DNA from: Bacilli bacterium
GTDB lineage: Bacteria; Bacillota_I; Bacilli_A; RF39; UBA660
DNA: 64,000 bases
Direction: 5' to 3'
NCBI GenBank assembly: GCA_017435485.1
Contig: JAFSEY010000004.1
Coordinates: forward strand, 62,001 to 126,000
The notes beneath the pieces are model-generated. The model worked only from the letters and a program-made list of their open reading frames with translations, was not told where the DNA came from and did no database searches. Positions 36,580 through 44,885 of this stretch are shown piece by piece (the stretch's first letter is position 1; the number at the start of each line of letters is the position of its first letter). The translations under genes were made by a program, and so were the position numbers.

Positions 36580-37290
36580 ATGTGTATAAAACATCAATTA
36601 AATGAGATAATAGAAATTCTAAAGGATAACAACATTTCTAATATAATTGCTTTGGTTTCCACAATAATTGCATTGGCAGCTTTAATCGTAACAATTGCTT
36701 CAAATAATAAAAATAATAAAAGATATATTGATAGTTTGAAACCATTATTATCATTTGAATTTTATCAGATAAATGGAATGCTTATATTAGCTATAAAAAA
36801 TACTGGAATGAGTGAAGCAAAAAATATTAATTTAAAAATAAAAAAACTTAAAAATAATGGAGATAATAACAAATTAATGCTAGATGACTTATTTAAAAGT
36901 GAATTTATGTTATATCCAACAGAAGAAGTTCAAGGAATAATTGGTATCTATGGTGAGAGAATTGATAAGGAAGTATTCCCTATGTTAGATATAGAAATTT
37001 CTTATATTGAAGGCAATGATAATAAAAATATAAATTATTCTAGAACTATATTTTTAAAAAAAAATATATATGGTAGAAATCATTTATCGAGAATAGAAGA
37101 CTCAATTGAATCAATATCATATTCAAATAATAGATTAGCTAATTATATTGAGGGAAGAACTCTATTTGCGTTTGATAGAATAAATGTCTTCCCACATAAT
37201 TCGCTATATAAAGATATGAAAGATGCGATAAATAATGTTGATAGACCTGAAGACACAGAAAATATTGATGATGTTAACACTAAATCTTAA
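36580..37290 (+). CDS. Single-pass membrane protein, unknown
   Basis: A 236-residue protein. ATG 36580 fits an AGGAG ribosome site at the usual spacing; upstream in-frame codons are less likely. One membrane helix (about residues 24-43, IIALVSTIIALAALIVTIA) is followed by a soluble domain of about 180 residues with a strand-rich start (LKPLLSFEFYQINGMLILAIKNTG), a pattern seen in small membrane-anchored proteins carried by mobile elements. It runs divergent from int and overlaps the 3' end of the next gene by 11 bases. No function is proposed. Confidence 0.65.
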   Translation: MCIKHQLNEIIEILKDNNISNIIALVSTIIALAALIVTIASNNKNNKRYIDSLKPLLSFEFYQINGMLILAIKNTGMSEAKNINLKIKKLKNNGDNNKLMLDDLFKSEFMLYPTEEVQGIIGIYGERIDKEVFPMLDIEISYIEGNDNKNINYSRTIFLKKNIYGRNHLSRIEDSIESISYSNNRLANYIEGRTLFAFDRINVFPHNSLYKDMKDAINNVDRPEDTENIDDVNTKS

Positions 37291-37304
37291 GATTTAGTGT
37301 TTTT
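37276..37304. terminator. Perfect 26-base palindrome, bidirectional terminator
   Basis: Arms 37276-37288 and 37289-37301 are exact complements with no spacer. It contains the stop codons of both convergent genes, and a T run follows. Confidence 0.75.
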
Positions 37305-37564
37305 AAATAATCTTCTAATTCAGATAGTTTTATTTTATTTGATAAGTTTTCAATAAATATCTCATTAGAATAATTAAAAGCAAGAAATGTTATATCATTA
37401 ATTATTATTCTATGAGGTTCAACATAGGTTAAGTTAGTTCTATCAATTTTTCTTATACTACCATTTATGATTTGCATGTTAGTATTTGAAAATTCACATA
37501 TTAGTTCTAACTTTTTCTTTAATGATTCTTCAATAACTATTTCTTGCTTAATAATATTTACCAT
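37280..37564 (-). CDS. Small hypothetical protein, 94 aa
   Basis: Not recognised. I chose ATG 37564 because AAAGGATGG lies upstream of it; longer in-frame starts would include that site. It is a soluble beta-rich protein (INGSIRKIDRTNLTYVEPHR; IIINDITFLAFNYSNEIF). It is convergent with, and overlaps, the membrane protein gene. It may belong to the mobile element or mark its right side. No function is proposed. Confidence 0.55.
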   Translation of the reverse strand: MVNIIKQEIVIEESLKKKLELICEFSNTNMQIINGSIRKIDRTNLTYVEPHRIIINDITFLAFNYSNEIFIENLSNKIKLSELEDYLKTLNLKI

Positions 37565-37632
37565 AGAAACCATCCTTTCTTTAATAGGATAGTCTTTGTA
37601 TGACTTCCAAGCTAAACGTGGAGTTCGATACA

Positions 37633-37662
37633 CAAAAAAACTAATCCATTTCTGAATTAGTT
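37633..37662 (-). terminator. Terminator of tRNA-Gly
   Basis: On the minus strand AACTAAT arms (37662-37656 and 37645-37639) with one internal mismatch are followed by seven T. Confidence 0.75.
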
Positions 37663-37698
37663 GTATTTAAACTCGAAAAGTTCGAGCGTATTTCCTTA

Positions 37699-37772
37699 TG
37701 GAGCGGGTGATGGGAATCGAACCCACGTTATCAGCTTGGAAGGCTGAAGCTCTACCATTAAACTACACCCGC
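37699..37772 (-). tRNA. tRNA-Gly (anticodon TCC)
   Basis: 74 bases with encoded CCA. Acceptor GCGGGTG pairs with CACCCGC, anticodon stem TCAGC/GCTGA with loop CTTCCAA, T-arm GTGGG/CCCAT, discriminator T. Part of it is duplicated as the relic at 31233-31257. Confidence 0.95.
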
Positions 37773-37818
37773 ATCTGTAGACAATATTAATTATATCAAC
37801 ATTGTCTAAAAAAATCAA

Positions 37819-38673
37819 CTATATTTTTTTAACTTTATTAATTTTTTTCAAAATTATAGAAATCATTATTACTAATGTACTTCCAATTAAAGCAGTCCAA
37901 ATTGAGAAGAAACCTCCTGTATCGGGAGAAGCAACTTGACATTCACTTTCCCAAACAGCTTTACTAACAATATTTCCGTTACTTCCAAAGTAAGTTCCGT
38001 CTAATATTTTACAATAATGAACGTTACATTGTTTATCGTATTCAACTTCAGTAACGGCTTTTCCGCTTTTGTCATAGTAAATACCATCTATTATTTTACA
38101 ACTTGGAGTTGTACATTGTTTTTCGTATTCTTCTTTAGACACTACATTATTATTTTTATCATAATAAGTACCATCTATTATTTCGCATGAATGTGTTTTA
38201 CATTGTTTATTATATTCGATTTCATTAACAATGTTACCATTTAAGTCATAAAAGTATCCGTTTTTATTTTCACAATAATATACATTGTAATCATTTGGTA
38301 TCCAATCGGCTCTACATTCTTTTCCGTTTGTCGCAAAATAAAGTGTAAATTTTGTTAATCTTATTGTTTCGTTTTTTATTGGTGTTGTTGTTGTAAAAAC
38401 ATAACTATCGCCATTTCTTATCATTTTAATTCTTGAATCTGTTACTTCAGGTTCAGATTTAAAAGAAGTGTTTGTTAGTTTTAAAGATCCAGTAACAGTT
38501 TGAAATGTATCCGTTCCAGATATTTCCAAATCTAAATAGCAAGTTTTAACTTTTCGACCGCTTTCGTCAATGATTGGGGCATCGCATGGTGTTAAAGTTC
38601 TGGGAGTTGCCATAGTTATTATAGGTACAAATAAAATTGTTGCTATAATTATTGTATAAATAAATTTTTTCAT
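37819..38673 (-). CDS. Sortase-type surface protein with cysteine repeats (SPDTG signal)
   Basis: A 284-residue surface protein. The start at 38673 follows AAAGGG. A signal peptide (about 1-23, IYTIIIATILFVPIITMA) is followed by a beta-rich domain to residue 125, then four repeats of about 32 residues built on C-x-I-I-D-G-T-Y-Y-D-x-x-G-x-V-x-x-x-E-Y with a closing Q-C. The C-terminus has SPDTG (variant LPxTG), a membrane helix and a KKINKVKK tail, which is a cell-wall sorting signal. Each repeat has two cysteines that could bond. It stands alone with a consensus promoter. No sortase gene is in this window. Confidence 0.88.
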   Translation of the reverse strand: MKKFIYTIIIATILFVPIITMATPRTLTPCDAPIIDESGRKVKTCYLDLEISGTDTFQTVTGSLKLTNTSFKSEPEVTDSRIKMIRNGDSYVFTTTTPIKNETIRLTKFTLYFATNGKECRADWIPNDYNVYYCENKNGYFYDLNGNIVNEIEYNKQCKTHSCEIIDGTYYDKNNNVVSKEEYEKQCTTPSCKIIDGIYYDKSGKAVTEVEYDKQCNVHYCKILDGTYFGSNGNIVSKAVWESECQVASPDTGGFFSIWTALIGSTLVIMISIILKKINKVKKI

Positions 38674-38700
38674 AAATTTCAACCCTTTCGTCAAGGTAGT

Positions 38701-38729
38701 ATTCTAATCTATTTTAGGCTTTTTGTCAA
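38701..38729 (-). promoter_or_regulatory. Promoter of the SPDTG surface protein
   Basis: On the minus strand, -35 TTGACA (38729-38724), a 17-bp spacer, and -10 TAGAAT (38706-38701). Confidence 0.7.
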
Positions 38730-38787
38730 GAAATAATAATGGACAATGGATTATATTGTGTGATAAACTTTTGATAGTGAGGTATAT

Positions 38788-39672
38788 ATGAAAAATAAAC
38801 GTAGATTTGGTGATAGAAAAGATGCGAGAAAAGTTCGTAATCTTGATGGGATGCATAATATTATGGTTGATTTAAAACCTAATAGATGTGATTCTGATGT
38901 TTACATAAATCAAAAGATTGATGTAACTAATCTAATAAAGTATATGGATAAAATTAAAAAAAATAACCCAGATAAGCACATTACTTATTTTCATGCTTTT
39001 GTGACTGCTATTGGAAAACTTTTTTATAATCGCCCTTATTTAAATAGGTTTATAACTAATAGAACTTATTATGAGCATAAAGAAGTTAAAATAGCTTTTG
39101 TAGCTAAAACAGAATTTAAAGATAATGCTCAGGAATTATTATGTGTTTTACCTATTAAAGAAAATGATAATATTATGACAATTAGTGATTTGATCTCTAA
39201 GAAGGTAAATAAAATTAGGAGTAATACAAAAAGTGATACTAATGATTTAATAGATATTATTGGTAAACTTCCTAAGTTAATTAGAATGCTTGTAGTAGGA
39301 ATAGTAAAAATATTGGATCGTCATGGATGGTTACCTGCTAGTATGGTTAATGATAATATTTATTATAGTTCGGCTATTGTTTCAAATTTGGGTAGTATTA
39401 AATGTGGATCTATTTATCATAATATTACAAATTTTGGGACTAGTTCAATGTTGGCAACAATGGGGCCAATTCATAAAGAAAAAGTTGTTGATGAAAAGGG
39501 AAAAGAAGTTATACGTGATGTGTGTGACTTTGGAATTAATTGTGATGAACGAATTGCAGATGGTTTATACTTTGCTAAATCTATTCAATTACTTCAATAT
39601 ATTTTAGAAAATCCAGAATTATTAGAAACTAAGGCAAGTGAAAAAATTTATGAAAATAAAGAAAATAAATAA
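38788..39672 (+). CDS. E2-like acyltransferase-fold protein
   Basis: A 294-residue protein related to the catalytic domain of 2-oxoacid dehydrogenase E2 (chloramphenicol-acetyltransferase fold). The opening RFGDRKDARKVRNLDGMH, the middle VSNLGSI and the closing CDERIADGLYFAKS match a subgroup of Clostridia and Bacilli proteins that I recall having DER instead of the classical DHR, so the His of true E2 enzymes is absent. No lipoyl domain is present and no E1/E3 genes are nearby. It overlaps the next gene, an AMP-ligase, which would supply an acyl-CoA or acyl-adenylate (inference). Promoter not identified. Confidence 0.8.
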   Translation: MKNKRRFGDRKDARKVRNLDGMHNIMVDLKPNRCDSDVYINQKIDVTNLIKYMDKIKKNNPDKHITYFHAFVTAIGKLFYNRPYLNRFITNRTYYEHKEVKIAFVAKTEFKDNAQELLCVLPIKENDNIMTISDLISKKVNKIRSNTKSDTNDLIDIIGKLPKLIRMLVVGIVKILDRHGWLPASMVNDNIYYSSAIVSNLGSIKCGSIYHNITNFGTSSMLATMGPIHKEKVVDEKGKEVIRDVCDFGINCDERIADGLYFAKSIQLLQYILENPELLETKASEKIYENKENK

Positions 39673-41383
39673 AAAGTTATTAAAAAATAGACCATGGTTG
39701 GAATTTTATAAAGATGTTCCAGCAACTTTAGAATATCCAAATATATCGATAGTTGACTTAATTAAGGAAACTGCTTTAAAAAGACCAGAACAAATAGCAT
39801 ATGAATATTTTGGATATAAAACTAATTATAGAGATTTTATTTTGAAAATCGAAGCAGTAGCAAAAGCTTTAAAAAGTTATGGTGTAGAAAAAAATGATCG
39901 AGTAACAATTTGTATGCCCAATACACCGGAAGGAATTATTTCTTTTTATGCGGTTAATATGATTGGGGCTATTGCTTGTATGGTTCATCCATTATCAAGT
40001 GAGAAAGAATTGGAATTTTATTTAAAATTATCTAAATCTAAAATTGTTATTACACTAGATGTTGCTTTTGAAAAAATATATAATATAAAGAAAAATACTA
40101 AACTAGAAAAAATAATTGTGGCTAGTGCTGCTGAAGAATTTAAAATAGTTATGAGTTCTTTATATTGGCTAAAAGAAGGAAGAAAAGTAAATATTCCTTA
40201 TGATGAAGTTGTTACTTCATGGAAAACTTTCTTAAAATCTTCTCATTTTTATAAAGGAAAATATGAAGCGCATAGGAAAGCTTCTGATGCGGCTGTAATG
40301 TTATTTACGGGAGGTACAACGGGGCGGCCTAAGGGGGTGCTACTTTCAAACCTTAATTTTAATGCGTTAGCGATGCAAGCTAAAATGATGGTTTTATCTG
40401 ATTATGAAAAAACTTCAATCTTAGCTATAATGCCAATATTTCATGGTTTTGGTTTGAGTGTAGGTATTCATACACCTTTATATGTAGGAATAAAATGTAT
40501 TTTAATACCGGCATTTAGTTTTAAAGATTTTGCTAATTTAATTAAAAAGTATCGGCCAAGTTTCTTAGTAGGTGTTCCAGCTTTATTTGAGTCTTTAATG
40601 CGTAATAAGTTTGCTAAAAATGATTTAAGCTGCATAAAGTGTATTATATCAGGCGGAGATTACATGAATAGTGAGTTAAAGAAAAAGGTTGATGCATTTT
40701 TATCTTATTATGGTTGTAGTGCAAGTGTAAGACAAGGATATGGTCTTACTGAATCAGCTGGAGCAACATGTTTAACACCAAGCGATATCTATAAAGAAGG
40801 AACTATAGGGATTCCTTTTCCAGATATTGAGTATAAAATAGTAAAAATAGGTACTCATGAAAGAGCTAATGTTAATGAAGATGGTGAGATATGTATATCA
40901 GGGCCTACTGTTATGATGAAATATGTTGATAATCCAGAAGAAACATTCCAAGTTTTGAGAACTCATAAAGATAAAAAAGTGTGGTTACATACAGGAGATT
41001 TAGGCTCTATGGATGAACATGGTTTTATTTTCTTTAAACAACGTTTAAAAAGAGTCATTATTTCGTCGGGGTATAATATATATCCTTCTCATATTGAAAA
41101 TGTTATTAACACTCATCCAGATGTATTAACTACAACAGTTATTGGAGTAGCTCATCCATATAAAACGCAAGTAGCTAAAGCTTTTATTGTTTTAAAAGAG
41201 GGCATTAAGCCTACAACAGAAATAAAGAAAGAAATAAAAAGGTTGTGTGAGAAAAATATTTCGAGGTATGCTCTTCCTTATGAATATGAATTTAGAAAAG
41301 CTTTACCAAAAACGGCAGTAGGAAAAGTTGCTTATTCTGTTTTAGAAGAAGAGGAAAGAAATAAGAAAATAGGGGAAGATTAA
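39650..41383 (+). CDS. AMP-forming acyl-CoA synthetase/ligase
   Basis: About 577 residues. It activates a carboxylic acid as acyl-AMP and probably transfers it to CoA. The P-loop LFTGGTTGRPKG lies near residue 220, the GYGLTESAG motif near 364, the hinge-aspartate TGDLGSMDEHG near 450, and KVAYSVLEEEE near the C-terminus with the conserved lysine. The 5' end overlaps the acyltransferase-like gene; a GTG at 39638 is an equally possible start because AAGG precedes it. It also overlaps the next gene by one base. Substrate unknown; the pair suggests an acyl-transfer step. Confidence 0.92.
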   Translation: MKIKKINKKLLKNRPWLEFYKDVPATLEYPNISIVDLIKETALKRPEQIAYEYFGYKTNYRDFILKIEAVAKALKSYGVEKNDRVTICMPNTPEGIISFYAVNMIGAIACMVHPLSSEKELEFYLKLSKSKIVITLDVAFEKIYNIKKNTKLEKIIVASAAEEFKIVMSSLYWLKEGRKVNIPYDEVVTSWKTFLKSSHFYKGKYEAHRKASDAAVMLFTGGTTGRPKGVLLSNLNFNALAMQAKMMVLSDYEKTSILAIMPIFHGFGLSVGIHTPLYVGIKCILIPAFSFKDFANLIKKYRPSFLVGVPALFESLMRNKFAKNDLSCIKCIISGGDYMNSELKKKVDAFLSYYGCSASVRQGYGLTESAGATCLTPSDIYKEGTIGIPFPDIEYKIVKIGTHERANVNEDGEICISGPTVMMKYVDNPEETFQVLRTHKDKKVWLHTGDLGSMDEHGFIFFKQRLKRVIISSGYNIYPSHIENVINTHPDVLTTTVIGVAHPYKTQVAKAFIVLKEGIKPTTEIKKEIKRLCEKNISRYALPYEYEFRKALPKTAVGKVAYSVLEEEERNKKIGED

Positions 41384-42210
41384 TGAGAAACTTTATTTAT
41401 GGAATAATTATTGGCTTAGCTTTTATCATTCCAGGAGTTAGTGGTGGTACTTTGGCGGTAATGCTGGGAATTTATGATAAGATGATTAATAGTATTACAA
41501 GTTTTTTTAAGGATAAAAAAAATAATGCAATATTTATATTAACCTTAGGAGCAGGAATTGTAATTGGAATCTTATTGTTTAGTAAGTTGCTAAATTATTT
41601 ACTTACATATTATGAGTATCCAGTAAAATATGCTTTCATGGGACTTATTATCGGTGGAGTGCCAGCCTTATATCAATCAATAAAAAAAGAAAAAGGTACT
41701 AAAATTGATTTTAGAATAACGATAATAGCAATCCTTCTTTGTGTAGGATTATTCTGCATCGAAAAGTATTTTGTCAATTATTCTATCGAAGAAAATATTA
41801 TAATGGGAAATATTCCTTATCTGGGATTAATAATAGCGGGATTTTTATATGCTAGTGGTAAGATTGTTCCAGGTATAAGTGGTACAGCTCTTCTTATGCT
41901 TATTGGAATGTATGATTATTTAATTGATATGGTTGCTAATGTAACAAATATAACCATGAATCAGTTAATGATCTTAGTTCCTTTTGGAATTAGTTTTATA
42001 GTTAGTGCCATAATTTTATTTGTTATAATCAATTATTTAATAAAAAAACATTACAGCAAAACTTATAGTGCTATATTTGGATTTGTTTTAGGATCATTAA
42101 TATATGTATTTCCTGGTTTTGGAAATGATAAATTGCTGTTATCATTAGTATTATTTGTTTTATCAACAATTTTAACGGCATATTTAAGCAACAAAAAAGT
42201 AATAGAATAA
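41383..42210 (+). CDS. popT: DUF368 / undecaprenyl phosphate translocase (PopT-type)
   Basis: A 275-residue polytopic protein with about eight hydrophobic segments. The opening GIAFIIPGVSGGT-like motif (here GLAFIIPGVSGGTLAVMLGIYD) and its repeat KIVPGISGTALLMLIGMYD are characteristic of DUF368 proteins, which are now understood to recycle undecaprenyl phosphate across the membrane for peptidoglycan and teichoic acid synthesis. Its start overlaps the AMP-ligase stop by one base (TAATG), so translation is coupled. The three-gene unit may act on an envelope lipid (inference). It ends at a bidirectional terminator. Confidence 0.88.
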   Translation: MRNFIYGIIIGLAFIIPGVSGGTLAVMLGIYDKMINSITSFFKDKKNNAIFILTLGAGIVIGILLFSKLLNYLLTYYEYPVKYAFMGLIIGGVPALYQSIKKEKGTKIDFRITIIAILLCVGLFCIEKYFVNYSIEENIIMGNIPYLGLIIAGFLYASGKIVPGISGTALLMLIGMYDYLIDMVANVTNITMNQLMILVPFGISFIVSAIILFVIINYLIKKHYSKTYSAIFGFVLGSLIYVFPGFGNDKLLLSLVLFVLSTILTAYLSNKKVIE

Positions 42211-42231
42211 ATTTTAATCTATTACTTTTTT
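42194..42231. terminator. Bidirectional terminator between popT and murE
   Basis: A perfect 13-bp stem, arms 42194-42206 and 42219-42231, with an A run and a T run. Confidence 0.85.
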
Positions 42232-43586
42232 ATATGTTTTTTAACTTCTTCGCTATCATCTAAGTGAATTTTTTCGTGTCCAATAATTTGATAATCTTCG
42301 TGTCCTTTTCCTAAGATTAATAAGATATCTTCTTTTTCTAATTTAGAAATAGCTTTAGCGATGGCTTCTTTACGATCAAAGATAATTTCATAATTTGTTT
42401 TATCAACACCAGCTATAATATCTTGCATTATCTTTTTAGGATCTTCAGTGCGAGGATTGTCATTGGTAAAAATAACATAATCCGATAATTCTGTAGCAAT
42501 ATTACCCATAATTGGTCTTTTTTTGTTATCACGATCCCCGCCACAGCCAACTATTGTAATAAGTTTGTTTGTCTTTAATAAGGTGTAGGCTTCAATTACT
42601 TTTTCTACTGCATCAGGGGTGTGGGCATAATCAATAACGGCATATCCATTATTTACTTCATATGTTTCGCATCTTCCTTTAGGAGGATAAATGTCTTTGG
42701 TTATTTTTAGAATGACATCAATACTATAACCTAACTTATTTGTTATAGCCAAAGCAAGTAGATAGTTATAAACATTAAATTTACTCGTTAAGTTGGTTGT
42801 AATTTGATAATTTGTATTATCAAAAGAAAAGCTAATCGTTGTTTTACTAGGAGTTACATCATAGTTTGTGGCTGTATAATCACAATTACTAGTTCCATAT
42901 GTTAAGCATGGATAAACATCCAAGAATTTTTGATGAGTTTCGTCGTCTTTGTTTACTAACATTATTGCATCATCAGTCAAATAATTAATTATTTTTAATT
43001 TAGCGATGGCATAATCATCCATATCTTTGTGGAAATCTAAGTGATCTTCAGTTAGGTTAGTAAAGCCAGCAACTTTGAATTTTATTCCAGCAATTCTTTC
43101 TAAGCATAAAGCGTGAGAACTAACTTCCATAACTATAGTTTTAATACCATTTTCTTTGGCTTCTAATATTAGCTTATAAAAAGTGAGAATATCAGGAGTA
43201 GTATTATTTAAAATAATTTTTTTGTCATTATAATAAAAACCAATAGTTCCCATATAGGCAACTTTTTCGCCTAAGTTTTTTAACATTTGGTAAATTAAGT
43301 AACAAGTTGTAGTTTTACCATTTGTGCCAGTTACTCCAATAAAATTCAAATCATTAAAATTAGATGAGTATTCTTTGACTAAAGCTTCTTTTAGATATTT
43401 TTCAGTATCATTTACTAATTCATAAGGAATAGAGTAATCGCCTGGTTTACTAACAATTAATTTTTCAGCGCCGTTAGTAATAGCACTTTCGATATAATCA
43501 TGGCCATCAACTGTATGACCAACTATAGCTACAAAAGTTTGACCTTTAGTAACTTTACGAGAATCAGTTTCGTATTTAATTAACAT
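42222..43586 (-). CDS. murE: UDP-MurNAc-tripeptide synthetase (mDAP-adding type)
   Basis: ATP-dependent ligase that adds the third amino acid of the peptidoglycan stem. The Mur central domain begins with GVTGTNGKTTT near residue 99, and the carbamylated-lysine region lies near 200. The C-terminal substrate motif reads TNDNPRTEDP; DNPR is the signature of meso-diaminopimelate-adding enzymes, unlike the lysine type. At 454 residues it is slightly short, mostly in the N-terminal domain, but complete (KGQTFVAIVGHTVDGHDYI near 15). It is encoded opposite popT, alone, not in a dcw cluster here. The organism probably has mDAP cross-links (inference). Confidence 0.95.
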   Translation of the reverse strand: MLIKYETDSRKVTKGQTFVAIVGHTVDGHDYIESAITNGAEKLIVSKPGDYSIPYELVNDTEKYLKEALVKEYSSNFNDLNFIGVTGTNGKTTTCYLIYQMLKNLGEKVAYMGTIGFYYNDKKIILNNTTPDILTFYKLILEAKENGIKTIVMEVSSHALCLERIAGIKFKVAGFTNLTEDHLDFHKDMDDYAIAKLKIINYLTDDAIMLVNKDDETHQKFLDVYPCLTYGTSNCDYTATNYDVTPSKTTISFSFDNTNYQITTNLTSKFNVYNYLLALAITNKLGYSIDVILKITKDIYPPKGRCETYEVNNGYAVIDYAHTPDAVEKVIEAYTLLKTNKLITIVGCGGDRDNKKRPIMGNIATELSDYVIFTNDNPRTEDPKKIMQDIIAGVDKTNYEIIFDRKEAIAKAISKLEKEDILLILGKGHEDYQIIGHEKIHLDDSEEVKKHIKK

Positions 43587-43701
43587 TAAAACACATCCTT
43601 TATAAAAATATTATACCACAGCTTTTAATTTAATGATAAAATTAGACAAATATTTTACTTTGGAAGTAAAGTTATTCATATAATAAATGAATGGTGATTA
43701 A

Positions 43702-43779
43702 ATGATTTATATATTTTTAATCGTATTATTATCATTAATATTTAGTTTTTATTTATCAATTAAAAATTATTATAGTTAA
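43702..43779 (+). CDS. Possible 25-residue membrane peptide
   Basis: A short frame with ATG at 43702 after GGTGATTA, encoding an almost wholly hydrophobic helix (IFLIVLLSLIFSFYL) with a charged tail, stop at 43779. Such small single-helix proteins exist in Firmicutes, but the A+T-rich setting makes a chance frame possible. It lies just before tRNA-Thr. Confidence 0.35.
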   Translation: MIYIFLIVLLSLIFSFYLSIKNYYS

Positions 43780-43811
43780 AACAAACAAAATTATGATATA
43801 ATGTTTTTGAT

Positions 43812-43885
43812 GCCGATTTAGTATAATGGTAGAACAAATCACTCGTAATGATTAAATGTAAGTTCGATTCTTACAATCGGCACCA
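43812..43885 (+). tRNA. tRNA-Thr (anticodon CGT)
   Basis: 74 bases with encoded CCA. Acceptor GCCGATT/AATCGGC, anticodon stem AATCA/TGATT with loop CTCGTAA, T-arm GTAAG/CTTAC. The D-stem is weak. TATAAT at 43797-43802 looks too close to be a usual -10, leaving the promoter uncertain. Confidence 0.88.
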
Positions 43886-43924
43886 TGATAAAATCTGTTC
43901 GATTTATTCGAATTTTAAATAAAA

Positions 43925-43961
43925 ATGAATCAGAAGTCTAAATTCTGGTTCATTTTTTTTA
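43925..43961. terminator. Bidirectional terminator after tRNA-Thr
   Basis: An 11-bp stem with one G-T pair (43925-43935 and 43943-43953), then a run of T. It also serves the convergent nucleotidyltransferase gene. Confidence 0.85.
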
Positions 43962-44768
43962 TCTATTGCTTAAATTAATATTGGTAGGATCATTTCTAGA
44001 TTTAACCCTAATTCGATAGTCATTTGGATTTAAATTTATATCTTTTTTGGTATAGTCAAATATTTTATAAGCCATTTTCATTTTATCTTCTTTATTAGTT
44101 TGGGTTAGGGCATCAAAATATAATGAAATAAATTCTTTGTCAGGAATATTGCTTTTACAAAATGCTTGGCGGTATTCTTCATCTGAATAGACTCTAACAG
44201 CTTTTTCTGGTGGTATATCAGAACATCCGCATCTTCTTGAATAAAATTTTCTAATCCTTTCGATTAATAAAAAATAACTACTTTCAAAGGCGATATCATT
44301 ATTGTCATACATATCTTGAAGTTTAATAAGACGATTATCTAAAATTGCAACCATCTCTTTTGCGTCGTCTCCTTCTAAATGAGGAAGAGGATTAGCATAT
44401 TTTTCTAATATGTGTTGTTGTAATTTTTTTATTTCGCCATTTCTATCAAAAAGTATAATTCCATAACCTATCATAGTAAGTAAAGCGTTTCTTTGGTTTT
44501 TAAAACTTATATCTACTTCTTTATATACGTCTTCGATTGGTCTTTCAAAATATTCAAATTTATTATTATCAATAGTTATAACTCCTCTTATTAAATCTTT
44601 GACATTATTAGAAGTAATAATGTGGATATCTATATCAGAATTAGCATGGGTATATCCAGTAATTGAACTACCATACAAAACAATACCTAAAATATCTTTG
44701 TTAGACAAATAATTCATTTTATCTATAAATTTAGTTACTGCGTCATTAATAGAGTTGTTCTTTTTCAT
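43959..44768 (-). CDS. Nucleotidyltransferase-fold protein (aminoglycoside adenylyltransferase-like outline)
   Basis: A 269-residue protein. The N-terminal domain has the nucleotidyltransferase signature IVLYGSSITGYTHANSDIDI (residues 29-48) with the metal-binding D-x-D and G-S pair. A helical C-terminal domain (about 125-240) with QHILEKYANPLPH resembles the C-terminal substrate domain of ANT-type and related enzymes. A cysteine cluster RRCGCSD near 182 is unusual. GGAGG precedes the start. A resistance or regulatory nucleotidyl transfer is possible; the substrate is unknown. It is a single gene, convergent with tRNA-Thr. Confidence 0.78.
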   Translation of the reverse strand: MKKNNSINDAVTKFIDKMNYLSNKDILGIVLYGSSITGYTHANSDIDIHIITSNNVKDLIRGVITIDNNKFEYFERPIEDVYKEVDISFKNQRNALLTMIGYGIILFDRNGEIKKLQQHILEKYANPLPHLEGDDAKEMVAILDNRLIKLQDMYDNNDIAFESSYFLLIERIRKFYSRRCGCSDIPPEKAVRVYSDEEYRQAFCKSNIPDKEFISLYFDALTQTNKEDKMKMAYKIFDYTKKDINLNPNDYRIRVKSRNDPTNINLSNR

Positions 44769-44885
44769 GTGTATGACCTCCAGTGTGTTTTTTATTTTAA
44801 CAATTACTTAAAAATTATGCAATAGTTTGATATTCAACCCCTTTGATTTATGTTAAAATATAATTATAAATAAAAAAGGTGAGTT

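Noticed and set aside
39500-39672. Acyltransferase-like protein as a decayed E2 enzyme because DHR is DER
   Set aside because: I recall the DER form as the norm in a subgroup with the same opening motif, and the gene is intact and embedded in an operon, so it is kept as a functional, non-classical member.
41383-43586. murE as part of a dcw operon with popT
   Set aside because: The two genes are convergent and separated by a strong bidirectional terminator, and no other mur or fts genes are near.
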